From assembly GCA_965370495.1 (NCBI GenBank), contig CBDUUV010000108.1, forward strand, positions 1 to 7,961: DNA of 7,961 bases. The letters run 5' to 3'. Position numbers and translations under genes: made by a program. Numbering within the stretch: the stretch's first letter is position 1; the number at the start of each line of letters is the position of its first letter. Below are positions 1-6,867 of the stretch, piece by piece. The DNA is from Krumholzibacterium sp965370495 (lineage in GTDB: Bacteria; Krumholzibacteriota; Krumholzibacteriia; Krumholzibacteriales; Krumholzibacteriaceae). The notes under the pieces are model-generated. The model was given only the letters and a program-made list of their open reading frames with translations, was not told the origin of the DNA and made no database searches.

Positions 1-2
1 AT

Positions 3-143
3 GATACATGTGTACAGATCATCCACGTTGTGGAACCTGTTCCTGTACCTCTCTTTACGGTACCTGTAGCGGTGTTCATGGTTCTGGCCACGATCCTTGC
101 CGCGGCAGTTATCATCAGGAAGCGTGCTTCCGGCAACGCCTAA
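3..143 (+). CDS. C-terminal end of a membrane-anchored protein (partial, 5' end outside window)
   Basis: Frame 3 is open from the left edge to the TAA at 141-143, giving 46 residues of a gene that begins upstream. The peptide has a Pro/Val-rich stretch (EPVPVPLFTVPVAV), a single hydrophobic helix of about 18-20 residues (VFMVLATILAAAVII) and a short basic end (RKRASGNA). This layout of Pro-rich spacer, one transmembrane helix and Arg/Lys cluster is typical of C-terminal anchors or sorting tails on exported proteins, in the general style of PEP-CTERM-like signals. I do not recognise a specific named motif. It could equally be the last helix of an ordinary membrane protein. The terminator 45 bases downstream supports a real gene end here. 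The function of the missing main body cannot be judged. Confidence 0.6.
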   Translation, partial: DTCVQIIHVVEPVPVPLFTVPVAVFMVLATILAAAVIIRKRASGNA

Positions 144-162
144 AAAGCGGTGTCGCTGGCAA

Positions 163-180
163 TAAAGATCTGTAAAGATC
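163..180 (+). repeat. Tandem 8-base direct repeat with a 10-base period
   Basis: TAAAGATC occurs at 163-170 and again at 173-180, separated by TG. It lies between the upstream stop codon and the terminator hairpin. A 10-base period places both copies on the same face of the helix, as in a small protein-binding site, but two short copies can arise by chance. Confidence 0.3.
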
Positions 181-187
181 ATCGTGA

Positions 188-221
188 GCGCGGGGCCCCA
201 GGCCCCGCGCTTGCCTTTGTT
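188..221 (+). terminator. Rho-independent terminator of the upstream gene
   Basis: A perfect 10-base-pair GC-only stem pairs GCGCGGGGCC (188-197) with GGCCCCGCGC (201-210) around a 3-base loop. The interrupted T-rich tail TTGCCTTTGTT follows at 211-221. The stem is very stable, but the tail is broken by G and C. It follows the stop codon of the partial gene by 45 bases and isolates that gene from addB. Confidence 0.85.
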
Positions 222-240
222 ATAGACCTGGCCGTATGAT
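211..240 (+). promoter_or_regulatory. Candidate sigma70-type promoter for the addB-addA operon
   Basis: TTGCCT (211-216, 4 of 6 matches to TTGACA) is followed after 18 bases by TATGAT (235-240, 5 of 6 matches to TATAAT). The terminator just upstream means addB needs its own promoter in this short gap, and this is the best pair there. Transcription would start near 246-248, leaving a leader of only about 11-13 bases before the ATG at 259. That fits the lack of a Shine-Dalgarno sequence there. The -35 element overlaps the T-rich tail of the terminator. Confidence 0.4.
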
Positions 241-258
241 CTCGACTAGTATTCACGC

Positions 259-3200
259 ATGAGTGGAAAAGTCGTTACCGGAAAGACCTACCCTCTTCTT
301 GAAGACAAGCTTCTCGAAGAACTCCGCAGAGCCAGGGCCGGTAATATCTACGGCAGGATCGATATTCTTGTCGGTTCCAATCTGCTTGGCAGATATCTCA
401 GGACGAGATTGGCATCCGCCCTTGGGGGGCTCCTCAATATCCATTTTCTGACATTCCCGGACATGGTTTCCCTGATGCTGGAAAGAACCGGGATGGCGGA
501 AACCTTTCCCCTTCCACCCTTTGCCGAAAAGGTAATAATAGATGGAATGATAGCTTCGGGAGATATTCCTGCCTGCTTTGGGAATGTTGCCGGGACAAAC
601 GGATTTCCCGATGCATTGAAGGATTCGTTTACAGATCTGTCAGAGGCCGGGTGTTCTATCCCTGTTGCCGGAAGCCTGCTTGATACACTGGAAGTGAAGG
701 GGATGCATGACAGGGTGGGCGGGTTGCTGTCGATGTTTATTTCATACAGGGAGAGAGTCGAGTCACTTGGCGGCGATATCCATTCACATTTCAGGGCGGC
801 AACAGTTCCGGAAGCGTCAGGTTCCTCCGGGATCCCGCTTATCGCTTATGGGTTTTACGATTTGAACGAGGAGCAGTGGCAGCTCCTGTCTTCTATAGCT
901 GAAAACAGGGGCCTGATCCTGTTTGTGCCGTGGAGTGACGAAACACCCTTCAGGTTCGCGCGGAGACTGATCGATCGGTGTACTGCAAAAGGGTATGAAA
1001 TGGTACATGTGCCCGACAGGGCCACAGACAAGGGTATGGTGGGCAGGGGTACACTGATGGTCAGTATGAAGGATGGTGAAGAAGAGTTGAGGGAGATAGC
1101 CAGAATGGTTATCGAGTCTGTCAGGAATGATGGATCCAGGTTCGGTGATATGGCGATAGCCATCCCTTCCGGAGTGGATGTTGCTCTTCTGCGTGAGATA
1201 TTTGACGAGGCCTGGATTCCGTTTTACCTGGCAGGCAGGTTGAATACCGGCATTTCCCCGGCGGCGAGTGGGGCGATCCGGTTAACGGAACTTCTCGGTG
1301 GAATTCCAGGTAGAGGTGAGCTTGTTGAATTTCTTGTTTCGGCGCCGCTTGTGATCCCCGCTGATTGTGGGTGCGGCGCCGACCCTTTTTCCGTCTGGAT
1401 CAGGAAAAGTGCCGAGGCAGGGATGACAGGTGAATATGGCTGGCTGAAGGAGAACGAACGACTCGCTGGACGGCTGGCCGGGGCCGTGTCGAGAGGGACT
1501 GAAATGGAAAAGACCGTTTTTTCCGTCACCCTTGTCGGGGATATTCTGGGAAAAATACTGTCGGCAGGTTCGGAGTTTTCAGGAAATGCCGATTGGGAAG
1601 AATTTGGTGAAAGGTTTTCATCTGTTGTGGCAGAGTTGTTTGGGGATTCCGATGAGACACTGTCTGTATGCCGGATTTCAGAGGGGTTGTCCAGCCTCGA
1701 TACAGTAACGGGAAAAACTTCGCGGGAACTCTTCTTTAAAATATTGCGTATGGCCCTCAGCGAACTTTCGACGGCCAGTGGGAAACTGGGGGGTGAAGGT
1801 GTAAATATTCTTCCTCTCGGTCAGGCTCGGGGTTTGTGTTTCAAAGAGATATTCATACCTTCACTTACAGAGAATTCCATGCCTGGCAAGATCAGCCAGG
1901 ATCCGTTTCTCAAGGATGACGAAAGGGCCATGCTCGAAAGGGTTGCCGGAGGAACACTTTCTTTTTCGAAAAGGAGTGGGCGTATCGATGAGCAGGCATT
2001 GATATTCAGGCTGGTCTGCGATTCTGCTGCTGACCGCCTGATCTGCAGCAGGCCCAGGGCGGGAACCGGGTCGGGCAGGGAAATGATAGAGTCTTCGTTT
2101 CACCGATTCATTGATGGATGGTCTCCAGATGGTAATCATGGCCCGTCTCTCAAGGAGATCAGGGTTCCCGGGCGACTGGGAACGATCGAAGATGTTGACC
2201 CTTTGAGCAGTGATGAATATGACCTGCTGCTGATGGGGTCGGACCGGAAAAAAGCATTTTCAGTGATATCCAGCATTTTTTTCTCGCGGGGACTCAGGCT
2301 GTCGAGAAAACGCTGGCACAGCAGGGAACTTACTCCTTTCGATGCCGTGTTCAGCTCACCGGAGGCAGTGTCTGAATCGAGGAAGATCCTCGAGGAGAAA
2401 AAATGGTCATTTTCAGCCACTTCGCTGGAACGCTGGGCCAGGTGTCCGTTCGCGTATTTCCTGGGCAGCGTACTCGGTGTTGAATCGGTTGCCGAACCTG
2501 AACGAATCCTGTCGATTGATCCCATGCAGAGGGGGACACTGGTACATTCCATCCTTGAAAGATTATACAGTACCCTTGGAAAAAAAGGGTGCCTGCCCCT
2601 TTTCGCTACTCCCCGTGACAGGGTCAGGCAGATAACGGTCGAAATCATCGACAGCCTGCTCGAAGAATATCCTTTCGAACACCCTGTGGGGCTGAATCTT
2701 TTCTGGGAAATGGAAAAGCACAAGATAAAACAGGCAGTAATCACATACATGGAAGGGGAATTACTCGAAAGTGGAGGGCTGGTGCCGGACAGATTTGAGG
2801 AATCGTTCGGAATTGGTGACGAGGACGCTGTCACCTTTGAGACGGGAAAGAGGACACTGTCGTTTCATGGAAGGATTGACAGGATCGACCTTGGCGAAAA
2901 GGGTGGTTTCAGGGTCATCGATTACAAGACAGGCAAATTACGCGGAAAGGATGAGGATTTCGGGGGAGGCATCTATCTGCAGCTGCCCGTATATCTTCTT
3001 GGAGCCTCGAGCAAGCTCGGTATTCCGATAGAAAAAGGGATTGCCCAGTACAGGCAGGTTTCGTCCATCGGTTCTGCGGTGGTAAGTTTCAGTGGATCCG
3101 ACTGGGGAAAAAAGAAAAAAGAGTTCGCACGGATACTCGATGTAATCATCGGTGGAATCGAAAAAGGCATGTTCTGTATTTATCCGTTCTCCACCGATTG

Positions 3201-3330
3201 CAGGTTCTGCAGCGTAGGCGATGCATGTCCCTCAGCAAGGACGACCCTCTTCGAACTCAAGGCTGAACATGATGAGAGATGTTTCGATTTTCTCGCGATG
3301 AAAGGATATCGGGAGGAAGACGATGGCTGA
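259..3330 (+). CDS. addB: AddB-type subunit of the AddAB helicase-nuclease (Fe-S nuclease, inactive helicase fold)
   Basis: This 1023-residue protein is the partner of AddA in double-strand break resection and acts in the cytoplasm on DNA ends. The first ~700 residues follow the AddB helicase-like layout but are degenerate. Where a Walker A loop belongs, after a beta strand near residues 34-39, the sequence reads VGSNLLGRYL, with no GKT. A motif V-like segment (QARG, 522-525) survives. The C-terminal PD-(D/E)XK nuclease domain (about 715-1000) looks complete: H763, D874 and D877 in GRIDRID, D888 and K890 in DYKTGK, and Q908/Y912 in QLPVY. Cysteines C729, C981, C984 and C990 match the C...CxxCx5C pattern of the AddB 4Fe-4S cluster. 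In this family the inactive helicase site has been adapted to read Chi in the DNA. The protein is somewhat shorter than Bacillus AddB (about 1,160). The ATG at 259 is the first start after an in-frame stop at 247, and it has no clear ribosome binding site. Confidence 0.9.
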   Translation: MSGKVVTGKTYPLLEDKLLEELRRARAGNIYGRIDILVGSNLLGRYLRTRLASALGGLLNIHFLTFPDMVSLMLERTGMAETFPLPPFAEKVIIDGMIASGDIPACFGNVAGTNGFPDALKDSFTDLSEAGCSIPVAGSLLDTLEVKGMHDRVGGLLSMFISYRERVESLGGDIHSHFRAATVPEASGSSGIPLIAYGFYDLNEEQWQLLSSIAENRGLILFVPWSDETPFRFARRLIDRCTAKGYEMVHVPDRATDKGMVGRGTLMVSMKDGEEELREIARMVIESVRNDGSRFGDMAIAIPSGVDVALLREIFDEAWIPFYLAGRLNTGISPAASGAIRLTELLGGIPGRGELVEFLVSAPLVIPADCGCGADPFSVWIRKSAEAGMTGEYGWLKENERLAGRLAGAVSRGTEMEKTVFSVTLVGDILGKILSAGSEFSGNADWEEFGERFSSVVAELFGDSDETLSVCRISEGLSSLDTVTGKTSRELFFKILRMALSELSTASGKLGGEGVNILPLGQARGLCFKEIFIPSLTENSMPGKISQDPFLKDDERAMLERVAGGTLSFSKRSGRIDEQALIFRLVCDSAADRLICSRPRAGTGSGREMIESSFHRFIDGWSPDGNHGPSLKEIRVPGRLGTIEDVDPLSSDEYDLLLMGSDRKKAFSVISSIFFSRGLRLSRKRWHSRELTPFDAVFSSPEAVSESRKILEEKKWSFSATSLERWARCPFAYFLGSVLGVESVAEPERILSIDPMQRGTLVHSILERLYSTLGKKGCLPLFATPRDRVRQITVEIIDSLLEEYPFEHPVGLNLFWEMEKHKIKQAVITYMEGELLESGGLVPDRFEESFGIGDEDAVTFETGKRTLSFHGRIDRIDLGEKGGFRVIDYKTGKLRGKDEDFGGGIYLQLPVYLLGASSKLGIPIEKGIAQYRQVSSIGSAVVSFSGSDWGKKKKEFARILDVIIGGIEKGMFCIYPFSTDCRFCSVGDACPSARTTLFELKAEHDERCFDFLAMKGYREEDDG
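3312..3316 (+). promoter_or_regulatory. Ribosome binding site of addA inside addB
   Basis: GGAGG lies 6 bases before the ATG at 3323, within the last codons of addB. Its good match and spacing fix this ATG as the addA start. The addB stop TGA (3328-3330) lies inside the addA start region (ATGGCTGA), so ribosomes finishing addB are well placed to restart on addA. Confidence 0.85.
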
Positions 3331-6300
3331 TACCGGAAAGCGCCTGATCGACCGGGAAGCCAGGGAAAGGGCTGCCGCAGACCTGGATTCTTCGTTCTGT
3401 GTCGAAGCGGGAGCGGGTACAGGCAAGACGACGATTCTTGTTAATCGCTATCTTTCGATAATAAGGAGCGGCAGGGCGGCATGTGGCCAGGCCGTCGCTA
3501 TAACATTCACTGAAAAAGCTGCAGGGGAGATGAAGGTCCGGCTCAGAAAGGAGATAAATACTCTGGTCCGGGAAGGGGTGGATGATCCCGGTGAAATGAT
3601 GAGGCTGGAGGCTGCCAGAGACGGTCTTGAAAGCGCGCCTATTTCGACTATCCACTCTTTTGCTTCATCGATTTTGAGAGAATATCCACTGGAAGCAGGG
3701 ATAGACCCGAATTTTGTACAGCTCGACGGGGTCGAAGGGTCTCTCTTGCTTGATGAATGCTGGAGCGAGTTTCTTGTACATACCGCCCCCCGGCACGAGA
3801 GCCTCCTGAGGAACTGGTTTCTTGCAGGGGGTAGCATCGAGCGGTTGAGAGGCTTTGCATTACAGGTCTATTCATGTCGTGGTGAACGGTATCTCGAGGG
3901 GATGTTCGGGGATTCATGTAAGCCGGATGATGGGGGAAAAGGGAAAATGGACGGGCTCGAAAGCAGGGGGGGGGAGGATTCGGGGGAGTATCGCCCGGGA
4001 GTTGTGAAGGCCCATATCGAAGCTGTGGCGGCTGAACTGAAAAAACTCCTGGAGGCCTGCAGGGATCCCGGAGACAGGGGCGCGGTGGCGATAATGAGAT
4101 TTCTTGGCGATGCCAGGGGGATGGACAGGCTTTCAGGGGATGAACTGGCGGGTTTCCTCATTAGCCTGGAGATGCCAAAAAAAAATAAAGGAGCAATGAA
4201 AAACTGGGAACCGGCAGAAGCCTGCAGGAGGCAGAAAGAGATAGCGATTGAGCTGGCGGAGTGGCAGGACAGGTTCAGGAAGGTGTTTCTCGACCAGGTC
4301 AGGGATGGGTTGGTAGAATGGTTCGACGAGTTTGTCGATTATGCCGATGCGCGCAAAAACAGGGAGAGCGCCCTCGATTTCGATGATCTTCTTATAAAGC
4401 TGAGGAAATTGCTCAATGATACTGTGGCGCTGGAATCTCTCAGAAAGAGATACAGGTATATCCTTGTAGATGAATTCCAGGACACGGATGCTTTGCAGGC
4501 GGAGATCATTATGCTTCTGGTGGGAAGGGTGGGCAGCTCAGACAGCTTTGATTCCGAACCGGGCAAGTTGTTCATAGTGGGAGATCCGAAACAGAGTATC
4601 TATCGCTTCAGAAAAGCCGATATCGAGATCTATGAAAAGATCAAGCAAAGGCTGCCGGGGACCGGGGCACATCTTAAGATAACCCAGAACTTCAGGTCTG
4701 TGCCCGGAGTGGTCAAGTGGGTCAATAATGCATTTTCCTGTATCATAACCCTTCCGGAGAGCGGTTGTTATCAGCCCGGATATGAACCTATACATGCAGT
4801 GCGGGATGGCGCGGGGACTCCGGTGATCTCTCTGGATATTGAATGCGCGGGAACAAAAGCAGGAGAGATCAGGGAAGCAGAAGGCAAAACGGTCGCGAGG
4901 TTTATCCTCGACCTGACAGGCAGCGGTCTGGAGGTCAGGGACCCGGGCAGCAAGTTGATGCGCAGAGTGGAGTTCGGTGATATCGCGCTCCTGTACCGGG
5001 GGATGACAGGCATCGAACATTATGAGGATCCACTTCGGGACGCGGGTATCCCGTACATGGTCGAAGGCGGAAAGCTCTACTATACCAGGCAGGAAGTAAG
5101 AGATCTCGCGACAGCGCTATGGGTCATCGAGGATCCCTGCGATGCGCTTGCACTGGTAACCTGTCTTCGTTCAGCGATGTTCGGCTTCAGTGACGAGGAA
5201 CTGTTTCTTTTCAAGAGGTATGGAGGAAACCTGGACTACCTTTCGCCGTCTCTGCCGGAAAGGGGTGGATTCGAGGATTTTGCGGAGGCCTTTGAATTGC
5301 TCCGGGAACTTCACGAAACCCGTAACTCGAAGGGGCCGGCCGGTATATTCAGCGAACTCCTCAAACGAACCAGGTATCTCGAACTCTCGATGCTCAGGCA
5401 GCATGGCGAGCAGCGGGTACTGAATATAAGGAAAGCACTCCAGAGTGCCAGGATGTTCGGCGGAAAACTTCATTCGTACAGGTATTTTGCGAGATGGTTC
5501 AAGGACCAGGAAAAAGCGGGTGTCGCAGAAGGTGAATCCCCCGCGATCGATGAGGAAGAAAATGCTGTCAGGCTCATTACCATACACAAATCGAAAGGGC
5601 TGCAGTTCCCCGTGGTTATTATCGTTAATCTTGTCCAGAAGAGGCATGCTCCGGCAAAATCGCTTGCAGGTGGAGGGAGGCGCCTCTCGTTCAGTCTTGG
5701 TAAGGGTTGGGAGACGAGTGACTTTGCCAAATCATCCCTGGCCGATGAACTCAGGGAGGAAGCGGAAGCCGCGAGGCTTCTCTATGTTGCGGCCACCCGG
5801 GCGGGGGATATGCTGGTGATTCCGCAGACGGACAGGAAAAACTGTTATTATGATATGATCAGAGAATATATTTGTCAGGCTGGTGGGGAAGATGTTACGG
5901 GAAATGGGCAGCTTTCCGATAGCAGACGGGATGATCTGGATGATCGGGGTCTGCACCCTTCAGTAAGGGTTGTAAAGGCGTCTCAGCTCCCCGGGATCAT
6001 TGCTTCCGGCACCGTATTTCCAGGATTCGGCAAGGGTGAAAATGAGAAGAGTGACGAAGCGGTGCGCGTGAAGGACAAGTGGCTCCAGGAAAGAAAGAGG
6101 CTTGTTGCCAGGGGCAGGAAAGCTCCCGTCTTTCTTTCACCTTCGGGGTTGGTGGATCATGGGCAGGAGATATTTTCAGATATGCGGGGCAAGCCCGGCC
6201 CGGAGGACCCCCTTGTTTTTGGAACTGCTTTTCACAGGGTAATGGAAGTTGTGGAGTTCCAGGGTGAGGCTGATATCGGTTTTCTGGCAGGCCCTATCGC

Positions 6301-6790
6301 TGATGCCGCGGGGCTCGAGGGTGGAAAGAATAAGCTCGTAGAGCTGGTCACCAGAACACTGGCTTCCGATATTTTCAGGCTGGTCGCGTCTGCCGATACT
6401 GTTCTCAGAGAAGTGCCTTTCACGTTTTCGTCTGGATCGGAATGCGCGGGGGTGAGCCTGGCCGATACGGGAGCGGCCTGTTTTGTCAATGGCAGGATAG
6501 ACCTTGTTTTTGAGAAAGACGGCAGGTGGACACTCCTTGATTACAAAACTGACAATATAGAGGGGTATATGGTCGACGAGGCATTCGAGCGCTACAGGGT
6601 ACAGGGAAGTGTATATGCTCTTGCCATGAAAAAAGCCGGGTTTGAACTGGCAGGGGGTGTTATATTTTATTTCGTACGGCCTGAAGAATCGCGGATACTC
6701 GAAATTACCGGGCAGCTTCTGGAAGAAACAGAGCTGCTGATCAGTTCGGCCGCCGGTCAGAAAAGGGGTGCTGCTGATTTGCGGGACTGA
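3323..6790 (+). CDS. addA: AddA: ATP-dependent helicase-nuclease subunit
   Basis: This 1155-residue UvrD/RecB-like protein is the motor of the AddAB complex. It unwinds and cuts DNA from double-strand ends to produce 3' tails for RecA. All SF1A helicase motifs are visible: Walker A AGAGTGKT (29-36, K35), motif Ia TFTEKAAGEM (61-70), TIHSF (109-113), Walker B VDEFQDTD (382-389), motif III GDPKQSIYRFR (420-430), motif IV QNFRS (455-459), motif V TIHKSKGLQFP (753-763) and motif VI LLYVAATRA with arginine finger R826. The RecB-type nuclease domain (about 950-1110) has H971, D1060 in GRID, D1073 and K1075 in LDYKTDN, and Q1094/Y1098. There is no cysteine cluster, as expected for AddA rather than AddB. 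The usual Q-motif glutamine near residue 13 is absent (LIDREARERAA). A hydrophilic Gly/Asp/Lys-rich linker spans about 196-225 between motifs Ic and II. The length is slightly below Bacillus AddA (about 1,230). It overlaps addB by 8 bases, so co-translation is likely. Confidence 0.95.
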   Translation: MADTGKRLIDREARERAAADLDSSFCVEAGAGTGKTTILVNRYLSIIRSGRAACGQAVAITFTEKAAGEMKVRLRKEINTLVREGVDDPGEMMRLEAARDGLESAPISTIHSFASSILREYPLEAGIDPNFVQLDGVEGSLLLDECWSEFLVHTAPRHESLLRNWFLAGGSIERLRGFALQVYSCRGERYLEGMFGDSCKPDDGGKGKMDGLESRGGEDSGEYRPGVVKAHIEAVAAELKKLLEACRDPGDRGAVAIMRFLGDARGMDRLSGDELAGFLISLEMPKKNKGAMKNWEPAEACRRQKEIAIELAEWQDRFRKVFLDQVRDGLVEWFDEFVDYADARKNRESALDFDDLLIKLRKLLNDTVALESLRKRYRYILVDEFQDTDALQAEIIMLLVGRVGSSDSFDSEPGKLFIVGDPKQSIYRFRKADIEIYEKIKQRLPGTGAHLKITQNFRSVPGVVKWVNNAFSCIITLPESGCYQPGYEPIHAVRDGAGTPVISLDIECAGTKAGEIREAEGKTVARFILDLTGSGLEVRDPGSKLMRRVEFGDIALLYRGMTGIEHYEDPLRDAGIPYMVEGGKLYYTRQEVRDLATALWVIEDPCDALALVTCLRSAMFGFSDEELFLFKRYGGNLDYLSPSLPERGGFEDFAEAFELLRELHETRNSKGPAGIFSELLKRTRYLELSMLRQHGEQRVLNIRKALQSARMFGGKLHSYRYFARWFKDQEKAGVAEGESPAIDEEENAVRLITIHKSKGLQFPVVIIVNLVQKRHAPAKSLAGGGRRLSFSLGKGWETSDFAKSSLADELREEAEAARLLYVAATRAGDMLVIPQTDRKNCYYDMIREYICQAGGEDVTGNGQLSDSRRDDLDDRGLHPSVRVVKASQLPGIIASGTVFPGFGKGENEKSDEAVRVKDKWLQERKRLVARGRKAPVFLSPSGLVDHGQEIFSDMRGKPGPEDPLVFGTAFHRVMEVVEFQGEADIGFLAGPIADAAGLEGGKNKLVELVTRTLASDIFRLVASADTVLREVPFTFSSGSECAGVSLADTGAACFVNGRIDLVFEKDGRWTLLDYKTDNIEGYMVDEAFERYRVQGSVYALAMKKAGFELAGGVIFYFVRPEESRILEITGQLLEETELLISSAAGQKRGAADLRD
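3966..3974 (+). repeat. G9 homopolymer inside addA
   Basis: Nine consecutive G residues encode part of R215-G216-G217-E218 in the hydrophilic linker of AddA. Flanking bases are also purine-rich, with a G5 run starting at 3931 and another at 3982. Loss of one G would bring a TGA into frame at 4005, and gain of one G a TGA at 4033. Either change truncates the protein before the Walker B motif. Confidence 0.95.
4177..4185 (+). repeat. A9 homopolymer inside addA
   Basis: Nine consecutive A residues followed by TAAA encode P285-K-K-N-K289 in AddA. Such runs are prone to slippage by RNA polymerase and during replication. It lies about 200 bases after the G9 run, still ahead of Walker B. Just after it, AAAGGAG precedes an in-frame ATG at 4196 (M292), but the gap is only 2 bases, which is short for efficient initiation. 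Confidence 0.9.
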
Positions 6791-6809
6791 GCTGTTTTTG
6801 CCGTTCATC

Positions 6810-6828
6810 ATGCAGGCAGCGCCTGTAT
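6810..6828 (+). other. Short hairpin in the addA-PAS gene gap
   Basis: ATGCAGGC (6810-6817) can pair with GCCTGTAT (6821-6828) around a 3-base AGC loop, making eight pairs including one G-U. It begins 20 bases after the addA stop. No run of T follows, so it is a poor intrinsic terminator. It may instead protect the 3' end of the addBA transcript or attenuate read-through. The rest of the 77-base gap (6791-6867) holds a T5 run right after the stop, a second small palindrome and the ribosome binding site of the next gene. Confidence 0.4.
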
Positions 6829-6836
6829 TGTGTGCT

Positions 6837-6849
6837 GGATCAATGATCC
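6837..6849 (+). repeat. Inverted repeat GGATC-AAT-GATCC before the PAS gene
   Basis: This is a perfect 5-base inverted repeat with a 3-base centre, ending 6 bases before the Shine-Dalgarno sequence of the PAS gene. Its position would suit an operator or a small hairpin that tunes translation start. It is short enough to be chance. Confidence 0.3.
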
Positions 6850-6855
6850 GATAAT

Positions 6856-6859
6856 GGAG
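6856..6859 (+). promoter_or_regulatory. Ribosome binding site of the PAS sensor gene
   Basis: GGAG lies 8 bases before the ATG at 6868. The in-frame TGA at 6844 and the absence of other ATG codons between them make 6868 the most likely start. Confidence 0.75.
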
Positions 6860-6867
6860 TAGCGGAA

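Noticed and set aside
236..262. Eight-codon upstream reading frame (MISTSIHA) whose TGA overlaps the addB ATG
   Set aside because: It has no ribosome binding site, and its ATG lies within the proposed -10 element, so it would not be transcribed from that promoter. The ATGA overlap is probably chance.
2136..2834. 232-codon open frame on the minus strand inside addB
   Set aside because: It lies opposite the well-supported AddB nuclease region, is Ser/Pro-rich with no recognisable motif, and fits the usual antisense shadow of a coding strand.
4187..4198. Internal start of a shorter AddA at M292 (AAAGGAG before ATG 4196)
   Set aside because: The spacing of 2 bases is too short for good initiation, and the product would lack Walker A.
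259..6790. addBA as a new defence system or an AddAB-like phage-defence island
   Set aside because: Motifs, order and overlap match housekeeping AddAB. No transposase, integrase, methylase, CRISPR repeat or toxin gene is visible nearby.
6828..6855. Possible promoter for the PAS gene: GATAAT at 6850-6855 with TTGTGT 16 bases upstream
   Set aside because: The -35 match is poor, and transcription would start after the Shine-Dalgarno sequence at 6856-6859, making that site useless.
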